Positions 36,230-44,664 of a stretch of 64,000 nucleotides of DNA are shown here, one piece after another (the first letter of the stretch is position 1; every line of letters begins with the position of its first letter). The DNA lies in assembly GCA_019358975.1 (NCBI GenBank), contig JAHHIL010000013.1, positions 46,637 to 110,636 of the forward strand, in the 5' to 3' direction. A model generated the notes under the pieces. The model was not told the origin of the DNA, searched no databases, and saw only the letters and a program-made list of their open reading frames with translations. Both the position numbers and the translations under genes were made by a program. Source of the DNA: Trichocoleus desertorum ATA4-8-CV12 (GTDB lineage: Bacteria; Cyanobacteriota; Cyanobacteriia; FACHB-46).

Positions 36230-36715
36230 TCAGGACATGGCTTGAATCAGATAGTCGAAGTAAGGAGTCGCTTCTACAGCGTCTTCTTCACTGAGCAGCG
36301 CGAGAGCTGCCCGCTTTAAGCACCGGATGGATTCCACCATGCCAGGAACGGGAACACCTAGGGAGTTGTACATTTCCCGGACGCCGATCAAGCCAATTTT
36401 TTCGATGGGTTCTTTGTCGCCGTTTAGCACACCATAGGTGATGAGGCGCAGGTACCACCCAAAGTCACGCAGGCACAACGCCCGCTGGCGATCGCCGTAA
36501 GCATTACCACCTGGAGAGATAAAGTCGGGGCGCTTCTGCCACAGTTGCTTGCTGGCTTCTTGCACAATTTTTTTCTCATTCTCAGCTAGAGCGGTAGCAA
36601 TCCGCATCCGCTGGGCGCCAGTCTTTAGAAATTCGCTGATGTCTCTGAGTTCACCAGAACTGGGGTAGCGGAGTTCGTCGTCTGCTTGGAGAATGACTTG
36701 GCTAACTACACTCAT
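36230..36715 (-). CDS. apcD: Allophycocyanin-B alpha subunit
   Basis: 161 residues, the normal length. It begins [18 protein letters not shown] and carries the chromophore-binding Cys81 ([12 protein letters not shown]) and [18 protein letters not shown]. These variants separate ApcD from ApcA, whose N-terminus and GEL regions differ. ApcD is a terminal emitter in the phycobilisome core and passes energy to photosystem I and II. The gene stands alone, as usual for apcD. The 283 bp upstream contain no other feature I can identify beyond a likely promoter. Confidence 0.94.
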   Translation of the reverse strand: MSVVSQVILQADDELRYPSSGELRDISEFLKTGAQRMRIATALAENEKKIVQEASKQLWQKRPDFISPGGNAYGDRQRALCLRDFGWYLRLITYGVLNGDKEPIEKIGLIGVREMYNSLGVPVPGMVESIRCLKRAALALLSEEDAVEATPYFDYLIQAMS

Positions 36716-36998
36716 AATTATTGCGGTACTTAGGTATCACTTCGTAGTTTAGCGACTATTGGGGACGCAAATAAAGCAAGGAGTCTCCCAATGTTCAGGA
36801 TGCCTCTGCCATTGAAGAGCCTAACTTGTAGCTTTATGAGAAAGTAAAAAGTTTTGTAAAATTTAACCCTTCGCTATACCTAAAAGTGGCTCAGCGCCAA
36901 GTCAGTTATATCTGTAATCAGACTGGTAGAGGGGCGATCGCTACACTGAATAAATATGCCACCTGTAGTACGAGCGTTGGTGTAGGAGTAACAAACGA

Positions 36999-37454
36999 GT
37001 GTTAGAGGCCAACCCAAAAAATATGAACAGTCTCTACGAAGCCGACTTCTATGCTTGGACTCAGGAGCAAGCCAAACTGCTCAGGGCGAAACAGTGGGAT
37101 CTGGTTGATGTGGCGAATGTGATTGAGGAAATTGAAACGTTGGGCAGGCAGGAGCGACGCGAACTCAGAAACCGTTTAACAGTGTTACTAGGACATCTAT
37201 TGAAATGGCAGTTCCAGCCTGAAAAGCGAAGCAATAGTTGGCTAGCCACCATTCGAGAACAGCGTCGCGAAGTCGAAACCCTACTTGAAGAAAATCCCAG
37301 CCTCAAGTCTTATCTAGATGAAGCTGTGCAGTTAGCCTACCAATCAGGGGTAGATCTAGCAGTTCGAGAAACCAATTTCCCCTACGAAACCTTTCCAGAA
37401 GCTTGTCCTTATGCTCTAGAGCAAGTCTTAAATTCTAAATTTTTTCCTATATGA
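36999..37454 (+). CDS. DUF29-family protein, tandem copy 1
   Basis: 151 residues from GTG at 36999 (GGAG 10 bases upstream); an ATG at 37023 would begin MNSLYEADFY, the conserved part. Family motifs are LYEADFYAWTQEQAKLLR, DVANVIEEIETLGRQERRELRNRL, LLGHLLKWQFQPE and TFPEACPYALEQVL. DUF29 proteins are common in cyanobacteria and of unknown function. It overlaps copy 2 by ATGA, so the two are translationally coupled. Confidence 0.85.
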   Translation: MLEANPKNMNSLYEADFYAWTQEQAKLLRAKQWDLVDVANVIEEIETLGRQERRELRNRLTVLLGHLLKWQFQPEKRSNSWLATIREQRREVETLLEENPSLKSYLDEAVQLAYQSGVDLAVRETNFPYETFPEACPYALEQVLNSKFFPI

Positions 37455-37915
37455 AAGAGATCACAACCCTAAATCAATCTATGAAAGCCCTCTATGATGC
37501 CGATTTCTACGCCTGGACACAAGAGCAAGCCAAATTGCTAAGAGCGCAGCAGTGGAATTTGGTTGATGTAGCGAATTTGATTGAGGAGATCGAGTCTTTG
37601 GGGAGGCAAGAACGGCGAGAGCTGGTTAATCGTCTAGCTGTTCTGCTAGGACATCTACTGAAGTGGCAGTACCAGCCCGAACTTCAAGGAAGTAGCTGGC
37701 AGGCTACGATTCGAGAACAACGCCGCAAGATTAAGAGGTTAATTGAGCAAAATCCCAGTCTGTCTTCCTATCTAGAAGAAGCTCTGCAAGAAGGTTTTGA
37801 AGATGGCTTAGACTTGGCAGTTCGAGAAACTAATTTACCCTACGAAACCTTTCCTGAAGACTGTCCTTATCCATTGGAGCAGGCTCTAAACGATAAGTTT
37901 TTGCCGAATGAGTAA
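37451..37915 (+). CDS. DUF29-family protein, tandem copy 2
   Basis: 154 residues, similar to copy 1 along its whole length (LYDADFYAWTQEQAKLLR, VANLIEEIESLGRQERREL, TFPEDCPYPLEQAL). The start overlaps the stop of copy 1. A third copy is at 56659. Divergence between the tandem copies shows an old duplication. Function unknown. Confidence 0.85.
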   Translation: MKEITTLNQSMKALYDADFYAWTQEQAKLLRAQQWNLVDVANLIEEIESLGRQERRELVNRLAVLLGHLLKWQYQPELQGSSWQATIREQRRKIKRLIEQNPSLSSYLEEALQEGFEDGLDLAVRETNLPYETFPEDCPYPLEQALNDKFLPNE

Positions 37916-38114
37916 TGCCTATAGTACTCACAAGGAATTGCGATCGCTATCCTGAAGTTGCAAGGGCCGATAATATGGGCTTCGGTCTACTGAGTAAAGT
38001 ATGAGCGAGACTCAAGCAATTGTATTGACTAAACTGGGGGAAGGATTACCTGCTATTACCCCGCCGTAGCGTTGTGGTCGAGTTTAGTCAGCCGCGATCG
38101 GTGATGGTACAAAA

Positions 38115-39851
38115 ATGAGCCAAATCCAAGCGTTACACCAAGAAGCAATGGACTTAGCTGAGAGTGCCTTGACTGCAAAGCTGAGGGGTGATCTGGCGCA
38201 ATCGAATCAACTGCTACGACAAGCGTTTGAAAAAGAGGCTCAAGCAGCTGCACTGATTGCAAATGATCTAAATGCTGAACCAACTCGTTCGGTTTTACAT
38301 CGTAGTGCGGCTGCTCTCGCGATCGATTGTGGAGAATTCCAAGTTGCAGAGCGTTTAATCATGACTGCTCTAACAGGAGAACCGCCTCAAGCAATTGCTG
38401 AAGAACTTAAAAACTTATTTTTTCAGATTAATCAGCCTCAGCATTTTCAATCAAAAGAAAATCCCTGGAGTGAGAAGGAGAAGTATTTATCTCTGCTAAG
38501 GCAAGGTGTAGAAGTTTGGAATAGGTGGAGAGAAGAAAATCCTAATGTGAATCCCGATCTTGGTGGCGTGAGCTTTAGTGGAATTAATCTTGATGGTTTT
38601 GATTTCCACAATACAATTCTTTGGAATTCTAATTTTAGTGGTTCCTCACTTAGGGAAGCCATACTTACTAGAGCTTTTCTTCAAAGAGCTTACCTTTTTG
38701 GGGTTGATTTAACTAGAGCTGATCTGCGTGGGGCTTTTCTCAGCGAAGCTATATTGGGACCAGCCAATTTATATGAAGCGGATTTGAGTGGTGCTGATCT
38801 CTTACAAGCCAATTTAAGTGACGCTTGTCTCTATGGAGCTAGATTACATACAGCTAATCTCACTAAGGCAGATCTCACTAAGGCTAATTTTACAAAGGCT
38901 GATCTAAGCGAATCAATTTTGCTATTGGCTAGGGCAGTCTATACAAATTTTGAGAGAGCAATACTTACTGGTGTTTGTATTCAAGATTGGTCAATTAACG
39001 AAAGTACAAACTTAAGTAGTGTGCTCTGCGACTATGTTTACCGTAGGCTTGGTGTAGCAGATCAGTTAGAAGAACGCTATCCAAGCAGTGAAAACTTTGC
39101 TCCAGGAGAGTTTACTAAACGGTTTCAAGTTGCTCAAAATGTTATTGAACTAGCTTTCCGTGATGGTGTACCCTGGAAAGCTTTTGCCTATGCTTTTAAT
39201 GAATCAAATATACAAGTGCTTGATGAATATGGTGGTGAGCTTTTCTTACAAGAGTACAAAGTTTTAGGAGATGGATTAGTAACTCTCAAAGTGGGTTATC
39301 CACCAAATGCAGACGGAGTTGAAATCAGAACTTTTCTTGAGCAAAGAACTTACGAACTTGAGCTTAAAGTAGCGACTCTTGAAGGGGAAGTAAAAGCTAA
39401 AGATTTTGCATTCGAAAAGCTCGTGCGAGTTTTAGAAGCACCAAAAGTTCAAGTCGGTCACATTACTACACTCAACTTTCAGATAGGAGAAACTAACTTG
39501 ATGAGCGGCGATCGCAATATTTACACTGGCGGTGGAAGCTACTACGAATCTATTAATACTGGAGGTGGTGATTACATTCAAGGCGACTACGTCAACATGA
39601 GCCAGGACTTAACTCAGGTAGAGGCTCAAATTCAAGACCTTGTGGAGCAACGGCAAAAATCAGGAGTTACTGTCGATGTAGCTAAACAGCAAGTAGCTGA
39701 TGATCTTGCGACACAAGCAAAAAGTAATCCGACTATTAGAGAAAAACTAACAAAGTGGGTACAAGAGGCTGCTGGAAAAGCAGTTGTAGCTGAGGTGGTC
39801 AAAGAAGTTTTAAAGGGAGCTGCGGCATCGGTGGGAATACATTTGCCCTAA
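38115..39851 (+). CDS. Pentapeptide-repeat protein with N-terminal helical and C-terminal beta-glycine modules
   Basis: 578 residues. Residues 1-110 are a helical hairpin module (AMDLAESALTAKLRGDLAQS; EPTRSVLHRSAAALAIDCGE) seen at the start of many multi-domain bacterial proteins. About 20 pentapeptide repeats (A(D/N)LXX) fill 150-305 and form a right-handed beta-helix. A conserved helical block follows (FTKRFQVAQNVIELAFRDGV), then a coiled coil (405-440), then a short Gly/Tyr/Asn repeat (464-495; GDRNIYTGGG, YYESINTGGGDYIQG) and a helical tail (497-578). This tail is shared with cyanobacterial NACHT/conflict-type proteins. No partner gene is adjacent. Function unknown; a sensor or scaffold is inference. 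Confidence 0.82.
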   Translation: MSQIQALHQEAMDLAESALTAKLRGDLAQSNQLLRQAFEKEAQAAALIANDLNAEPTRSVLHRSAAALAIDCGEFQVAERLIMTALTGEPPQAIAEELKNLFFQINQPQHFQSKENPWSEKEKYLSLLRQGVEVWNRWREENPNVNPDLGGVSFSGINLDGFDFHNTILWNSNFSGSSLREAILTRAFLQRAYLFGVDLTRADLRGAFLSEAILGPANLYEADLSGADLLQANLSDACLYGARLHTANLTKADLTKANFTKADLSESILLLARAVYTNFERAILTGVCIQDWSINESTNLSSVLCDYVYRRLGVADQLEERYPSSENFAPGEFTKRFQVAQNVIELAFRDGVPWKAFAYAFNESNIQVLDEYGGELFLQEYKVLGDGLVTLKVGYPPNADGVEIRTFLEQRTYELELKVATLEGEVKAKDFAFEKLVRVLEAPKVQVGHITTLNFQIGETNLMSGDRNIYTGGGSYYESINTGGGDYIQGDYVNMSQDLTQVEAQIQDLVEQRQKSGVTVDVAKQQVADDLATQAKSNPTIREKLTKWVQEAAGKAVVAEVVKEVLKGAAASVGIHLP

Positions 39852-39925
39852 AGAATTGATATGAGTTTTCCCAGGGTGGTTAGATAGCGATCGCGACCAA
39901 TTACAAATTGTTGTGAGCCAAGCTG

Positions 39926-40570
39926 ATGATTAGCATGCAGACAACATTACCAACAGATGTTTGGGTGTCAGCTACTTGGGAGGAGTATGAGCAGGCGATC
40001 GCGAGTCCTGTTTATACCAATGCCAAGGGCTACTATCACAATGGACAAATGAGGATAGAAATGGCACCTGTAGGGCCAAATCATGCAGGTTGCAGTGGCG
40101 TTGCCGCACTTTTAGTTAACTTGTTTGGGATTGCCAAAGGCGTACCGATGCGATCGCTCTCTAACTGTTCCTACCGGAAGAGAGACGTGCGAGAGTGTCA
40201 GCCTGATTTGTCTTACTACGTTGGCGATCGCGTCTCACTATCGCCGCAAGGAAGCTCAGTAGTGGATTTGGACAGCACACCCGCTCCAGACTTAGCGATC
40301 GAGATTGCTGATACATCTTTGGCGGATGATTTAGGGGTTAAACGGCTGCTATACGAAGACGTAGGGGTAGCGGAATATTGGGTAGTGGATGTTCAGCAAG
40401 CGCACATCACGGCTTTTAGAATTCTGCCTGATCAGGGAAGCCAACGGATTGCTCAATCTCAAGTATTGCCAGGACTTGCGATCGCCCTCCTAGACGAAGC
40501 CCTACAGCGGAGTCGTCAGATGGATAATAGCCAGGTGGGAGCTTGGTTTCTGGCGGAAGTGCAAAAATAG
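39926..40570 (+). CDS. Uma2-family (DUF820) putative endonuclease
   Basis: 214 residues. The catalytic-type core is CQPDLSYYVGD and PAPDLAIEIADTSLADDLGVK, followed by GVAEYWVVDV, the form of Uma2 with an Asp, Glu and Lys set. It begins with YEQAIASPVYTNAKGYYHNGQMRIE split over strands. It lies 75 bp after the pentapeptide gene. Function as a nuclease is assumed from the fold. Confidence 0.85.
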   Translation: MISMQTTLPTDVWVSATWEEYEQAIASPVYTNAKGYYHNGQMRIEMAPVGPNHAGCSGVAALLVNLFGIAKGVPMRSLSNCSYRKRDVRECQPDLSYYVGDRVSLSPQGSSVVDLDSTPAPDLAIEIADTSLADDLGVKRLLYEDVGVAEYWVVDVQQAHITAFRILPDQGSQRIAQSQVLPGLAIALLDEALQRSRQMDNSQVGAWFLAEVQK

Positions 40571-40688
40571 TCGCGATCGCGATCCTGCATTTTTACAATT
40601 CAAGTGGGTTGCACGCAACGGGGTTTCTACAAGTCAAAATAGAAAGGTTACTGCGATCGCAGTGATTTGATTCATTAAGGAAAGTATT

Positions 40689-42098
40689 GTGTCTACTCCC
40701 CGAACCACGCCTGCAAACCAGTCCACTGATCCTACGACCGAACAATGGCGGCAAGGGGAGTTGGTAGAAATTGAAATTCATGACCTGACCGATGGTGGGG
40801 AAGGCGTGGGTCGCTTTAGTCAGCGAGTGGTATTTGTACCCGATACCGTTCCTGGCGATCGCGTGTCGGTGCGGTTGGTGCAAGTGAAGCCGCAATATGC
40901 TCAGGGCAAGTTGATGCAGATCGTCGAAGCATCCCCCAATCGGATTCGGCCTCGCTGCATTGTGGCGGATAAATGTGGCGGTTGCCAGTGGCAGCATATT
41001 GACTATGCCTATCAGCTCAAAGCCAAGCGCAACCAGGTAATTCAAGCCTTAGAGCGGATTGGTGGGTTTAGTGAGCCACCTGTAGAGCCGATTTTAGGCG
41101 CAGAAGCAGATTTGGCCTACCGCAACAAAGCGACCTATCCCTTGGGGCGATCGCAGTCGGGTCAATTGCAGGCAGGCTACTACCAAAAAGGTAGCCATCA
41201 TCTGGTGAACTTGAATCAATGCCCAATCCAAGATGCTCGCTTGAATCCTTTGCTAGCGGAGGTCAAGCAAGATATTTATCAGCGGGGTTGGGGCGTTTAT
41301 GACGAAAAGCAACATCGGGGCAAGGTTCGCCACTTAGGATTCCGGATTGGTCGGCGCACCGGAGAAATTCTGCTGGTTTTGGTGGCAAAAGATGCCAACT
41401 TGTCGGGCTTAGAAGATCAAGCGCAGGAATGGTTGAATCGCTACCCTGAGCTAGTCGGTGTCTCTCTCAATATCAACCCACACAAAACTAATGCAATTTT
41501 TGGCGATGAAACTCGCTGTATTGCGGGCCAGTCTTATTTGAATGAAAAGTTTGGTGGCTTGCAGTTCCAAATTCATGCCACTACTTTCTTTCAGGTCTAT
41601 ACCGAGCAGGCAGAAGCGCTGTTGCGGAAAATCATGAGCCAATTAAATCTGCAAGGCCATGAGACGCTGATCGATGCTTACTGTGGGGTGGGAACGTTCA
41701 CATTGCCCTTGGCGAAACGGGTGAAGCAGGCGATCGGGCTAGAACTGCAACCGGAAGCGATCGCGCAAGCCCAACTAAACGCAGAGCTAAACGGCATTAA
41801 GAATGTGACGTTTCAGGCAGGAGCAGTAGAGCAGGTGTTACGCACACTAGCTGTGCAACCAGATATTGTGCTGCTCGATCCACCCCGCAAAGGTTGCGAT
41901 CGCGCTGTGTTGGAGACGTTGCTGCAAATCCAGCCTCAGCGGATTGTGTATGTTAGCTGCAAACCCGCGACTCAAGCGCGTGACCTGAAGATTCTCTGTC
42001 AGGAAGGCAACTATCGGTTGGTCAAAGCTCAACCCGTCGATTTCTTTCCGCAAACTGCTCATGTGGAATGTGTAGCCTTTCTAGAACGGCAAGTTTAA
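40689..42098 (+). CDS. rlmD: 23S rRNA (uracil-C5)-methyltransferase, RlmD/RumA type
   Basis: 469 residues. An N-terminal TRAM domain (about 15-80) is followed by iron-sulfur cysteines in RPRCIVADKCGGCQWQHID and NQCPIQDARL, the SAM motif DAYCGVGTFTLPLAK, the DPPRKGCD loop and the catalytic cysteine in IVYVSCKPATQARDL. It methylates a uridine of 23S rRNA (U1939-type in E. coli; the exact base here is inferred from homology). The GTG start is supported by AAGGAA 6 bases upstream. The next gene starts 9 bp after the stop and is probably in the same transcript. Confidence 0.92.
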   Translation: MSTPRTTPANQSTDPTTEQWRQGELVEIEIHDLTDGGEGVGRFSQRVVFVPDTVPGDRVSVRLVQVKPQYAQGKLMQIVEASPNRIRPRCIVADKCGGCQWQHIDYAYQLKAKRNQVIQALERIGGFSEPPVEPILGAEADLAYRNKATYPLGRSQSGQLQAGYYQKGSHHLVNLNQCPIQDARLNPLLAEVKQDIYQRGWGVYDEKQHRGKVRHLGFRIGRRTGEILLVLVAKDANLSGLEDQAQEWLNRYPELVGVSLNINPHKTNAIFGDETRCIAGQSYLNEKFGGLQFQIHATTFFQVYTEQAEALLRKIMSQLNLQGHETLIDAYCGVGTFTLPLAKRVKQAIGLELQPEAIAQAQLNAELNGIKNVTFQAGAVEQVLRTLAVQPDIVLLDPPRKGCDRAVLETLLQIQPQRIVYVSCKPATQARDLKILCQEGNYRLVKAQPVDFFPQTAHVECVAFLERQV

Positions 42099-42107
42099 TG
42101 GCTACCG

Positions 42108-42614
42108 ATGCAAATCCGAGTTGAAACCCCCGCCGATTATCCGGCGATCGCTGATCTCTTATTTGCAGCATTTAAGCAGGGAGATGAAGCCCATCTAGTA
42201 GAACAGATCCGATTGTCCGATCGCTATATCCCTGAGCTAACTTTAGTGGCAGAAAAGGCAGGCGTAGTTGTCGGACATATCCTTTTTAGCTACATCGACT
42301 TGGTGGGCGAAGAAACGCTGCCTGTTCTAGGTTTGGCTCCTTTGGCGGTACATCCTCAATATCAACGCCAGGGAATGGGCAGTGCTCTCGTTCAAATAGG
42401 TTTGGCAAAAGCAGAAGAGCGAGGAGATGTAATAGTCATTATTTTAGGACATCCTCCGTTCTATAACCGCTTTGGCTTTGAGCCATCTGTGAACTATGGC
42501 ATTGAGTCTCCTTTTCCAGTTCCAGCGGGATTTTTTATGGTGAAGCTCTTGCAACCGGAACTACAGGGATATCAAAGCAAAGTCATTTATCCATCTGCGT
42601 TCCAATCTGTGTGA
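42108..42614 (+). CDS. GNAT-family N-acetyltransferase (YhbS-like)
   Basis: 168 residues. The acetyl-CoA-binding motif is LAVHPQYQRQGMGSALVQIGL; the ends IIILGHPPFYNRFGFEPS are typical of the YhbS subgroup. The substrate is unknown. It starts 9 bp after rlmD and is likely co-transcribed with it. Confidence 0.88.
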   Translation: MQIRVETPADYPAIADLLFAAFKQGDEAHLVEQIRLSDRYIPELTLVAEKAGVVVGHILFSYIDLVGEETLPVLGLAPLAVHPQYQRQGMGSALVQIGLAKAEERGDVIVIILGHPPFYNRFGFEPSVNYGIESPFPVPAGFFMVKLLQPELQGYQSKVIYPSAFQSV

Positions 42615-42990
42615 AGGCTACTACGGCCATCGCCAGGAGGGGTTAGCTAAATCTGGCTCAATGCAGTTAAACGCTGGTGCAGCGATATGATTGCTTCATG
42701 AATTTTTTATGGAATTTCGGGAAGCGATAGAATTTCTTAATGAACTCTTTATAAAATTCCGGGAACAGTTCCGCCCTCCAACTCTAGTGTGATCCTTACC
42801 AGTAGGGAAATGTAACCCTTTTGACAGGGGCAACCAGAGCAACAGATTTGTACTTTGGAGATATCAGCAATTCATTCCGACAAGACGCTCTGCAAAAGAG
42901 TTTAGCAATATAGCTCAACTCTGTTTGTATTCTTCATAACGGATAGCTGTTTATATTCGAAGTTCAGGCCGAAAACCTTAGGAGGTTCAC
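42615..42990. other. Intergenic region, promoter of the Asn-rich exported protein
   Basis: 376 bp with no gene. Two similar pieces, ATGGAATTTCGGGAA (about 42711) and TAAAATTCCGGGAA (about 42752), form an imperfect direct repeat. A perfect Shine-Dalgarno (AGGAGGTTC) lies before the gene at 42991. I see no terminator or RNA gene. Confidence 0.45.
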
Positions 42991-43425
42991 ATGCAGAACA
43001 AACAAGTACGATTGGCTTCTATGTTGGGTGCTGGCATTCTCATGCTCGGCATTCCAGCGGTTACTCTAATGCAAGAGCCTGCAAGCGCTCAGATTGTCAA
43101 ACAAGCAACTGCTGGTAATCTCATTGCAGCTCTGAACAATATTGCAGTTGAAATTACCAATTTAAAAGCGTTGAACAACCTGACCGTTGAACATGTGCGG
43201 GTTGTGAATGTTGAAGATGTGCTTAACGGCAACAATGTTAATGCGCTTAATAATGCATTAAACCGCAATAACGTAGAGATCCTGAATCTACAGAACGTCT
43301 TGAACGACAACGAGATTATCAAGAACGTATTGAACAACAACAACGTCGCCCTCACCGATGTGGTGGCGATTGATGTGCTGAGTGGTGGAGATGTCGTTGT
43401 CTTTTCTCAGAAACAATCAAAATAA
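42991..43425 (+). CDS. Exported Asn-rich repeat protein
   Basis: 144 residues. A signal peptide is clear: MQNKQVRLASMLGAGILMLG then a cleavage region EPASAQ around residue 34. The mature part repeats an LNN-type unit of about 10-14 residues (ALNNIAVEITN, ALNNLTVEHVR, LNGNNVNALNN, ALNRNNVEILN, VLNDNEIIKN, VLNNNNVALTD), likely forming a small beta-solenoid. It has the strongest Shine-Dalgarno in the window and its own terminator, so it is probably expressed well. No named family is recognised; a surface or periplasmic role is inference. Confidence 0.75.
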   Translation: MQNKQVRLASMLGAGILMLGIPAVTLMQEPASAQIVKQATAGNLIAALNNIAVEITNLKALNNLTVEHVRVVNVEDVLNGNNVNALNNALNRNNVEILNLQNVLNDNEIIKNVLNNNNVALTDVVAIDVLSGGDVVVFSQKQSK

Positions 43426-43466
43426 GATCAGGTTGCTTTAAATCAAATCGCGAATAACCTAGGTTA

Positions 43467-43516
43467 AACACCTAAAGCCCCTTCTAGACTGCAGCTAGAG
43501 GGGTTTTAGGTGTTTT
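43467..43516 (+). terminator. Rho-independent terminator of the Asn-rich gene
   Basis: AACACCTAAAGCCCCTTCTAG pairs (with one G-T and one bulge) with the region 43494-43513 ending in GGTGTT, and TTTT follows at 43513-43516. It lies 41 bp after the stop. Confidence 0.8.
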
Positions 43517-43603
43517 GGTCTGTATGAGTCTTGTTGCAAAAGTTGCCGATCGCCTCAATTACGGCTTACCATGCGTTACGCCACCTCTTGTTGCCTGTTT
43601 GCG

Positions 43604-44653
43604 ATGAAGTTTAGTCAAATTATTCAACCCCTCAGTACTGTTGCGACTGGTAGTAGCTTGACCAGTCACCCTAGCTGCGACCCAGATCTACAAGGTGTTG
43701 CAGCGATCGATGAAGCGGTCTCAGGGCAGCTTAGTTACATTGAGGGCGACAAGTTTGCGGCGGAAGTGGGCAAAACAGCGGCGAGTGCTTTAATTTTGCC
43801 CCCCAACGAAACTTTGCAAGCGCAGGCGACAGAAAGAGGCATTGCCTGGATTGCCACCTCCCAGCCACGATTGGTATTTGCTCAAGCGATCGCCCTATTC
43901 TACAAACCCTTCCGTCCCACTCCTGATATTCACCCAACCGCAGTGATTCACCCCACGGCACAAGTGGGTCAGAGAGTATATATCGGGCCGCATGTGGTCA
44001 TTCAGGCAAACGCGAAGATTGGGGATGAGGTTTGCATTCATCCCAATGTGGTGGTTTACCCAGAGGTGCAGATTGGCGATCGCACCACCCTCCATGCCAA
44101 TTGTGTAATTCATGAGCGCACCCGCATTGGCAATGATTGTGTGATTCACTCTGGAGCGGCGATCGGTTCTGAAGGTTTTGGCTTTGTCCCGACCCAAGCA
44201 GGTTGGTACAAGATGGAGCAGTCGGGTTATACGGTGCTGGAGGATGGGGTGGAAATTGGCTGCAACTCTACCGTCGATCGCCCTGCGGTGGGGGAAACTC
44301 GGATTGGCCGCAACACCAAACTCGACAATATGGTGCATATCGCTCATGGTTGCCAGATCGGGGAAGCTTGTGCAATGGCGGCTCAGGTGGGGATGGCAGG
44401 CGGAGTCAAAATTGGCAATCGGGTGATTTTGGCGGGACAAGTAGGGGTCGCTAACCAAGCAATAGTTGGAGATGGGGCGATCGCGACGGCACAAACAGGA
44501 ATTCACGGCGATGTGGCACCAGGGGCGATCGTGTCGGGTAGCCCAGCCGTAGATAACAAAATCTATTTGAAAGCTTCAGCCATTTACAAACGGTTACCAG
44601 AAATGTATCAAGCTTTCAGGCAACTGCAACGGCGTTTGGGCAAGACAGAGTAA
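43604..44653 (+). CDS. lpxD: UDP-3-O-acylglucosamine N-acyltransferase
   Basis: 349 residues from ATG at 43604 (MKFSQIIQPL), the usual LpxD opening; an ATG 33 bp upstream has no extra conserved sequence. After an N-terminal uridine-binding domain (about 1-105) come hexapeptide repeats of a left-handed beta-helix (HPTAVIHPTAQVG, IGPHVVIQANAKIG) with the catalytic His in DNMVHIAHGCQIG. It adds the N-linked acyl chain in lipid A synthesis. In cyanobacteria it is often unlinked to other lpx genes, as here. Confidence 0.92.
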   Translation: MKFSQIIQPLSTVATGSSLTSHPSCDPDLQGVAAIDEAVSGQLSYIEGDKFAAEVGKTAASALILPPNETLQAQATERGIAWIATSQPRLVFAQAIALFYKPFRPTPDIHPTAVIHPTAQVGQRVYIGPHVVIQANAKIGDEVCIHPNVVVYPEVQIGDRTTLHANCVIHERTRIGNDCVIHSGAAIGSEGFGFVPTQAGWYKMEQSGYTVLEDGVEIGCNSTVDRPAVGETRIGRNTKLDNMVHIAHGCQIGEACAMAAQVGMAGGVKIGNRVILAGQVGVANQAIVGDGAIATAQTGIHGDVAPGAIVSGSPAVDNKIYLKASAIYKRLPEMYQAFRQLQRRLGKTE

Positions 44654-44664
44654 TCGCTCGGCAC

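Noticed and set aside
38001..38069. 22-codon frame MSETQAIVLTKLGEG before the pentapeptide gene
   Set aside because: The first residues resemble the start of a quinone oxidoreductase, but nothing follows; too short to call a relic.
43895..44506. 203-codon minus-strand frame inside lpxD
   Set aside because: Shadow of the hexapeptide repeats; His- and Asn-rich without motifs.
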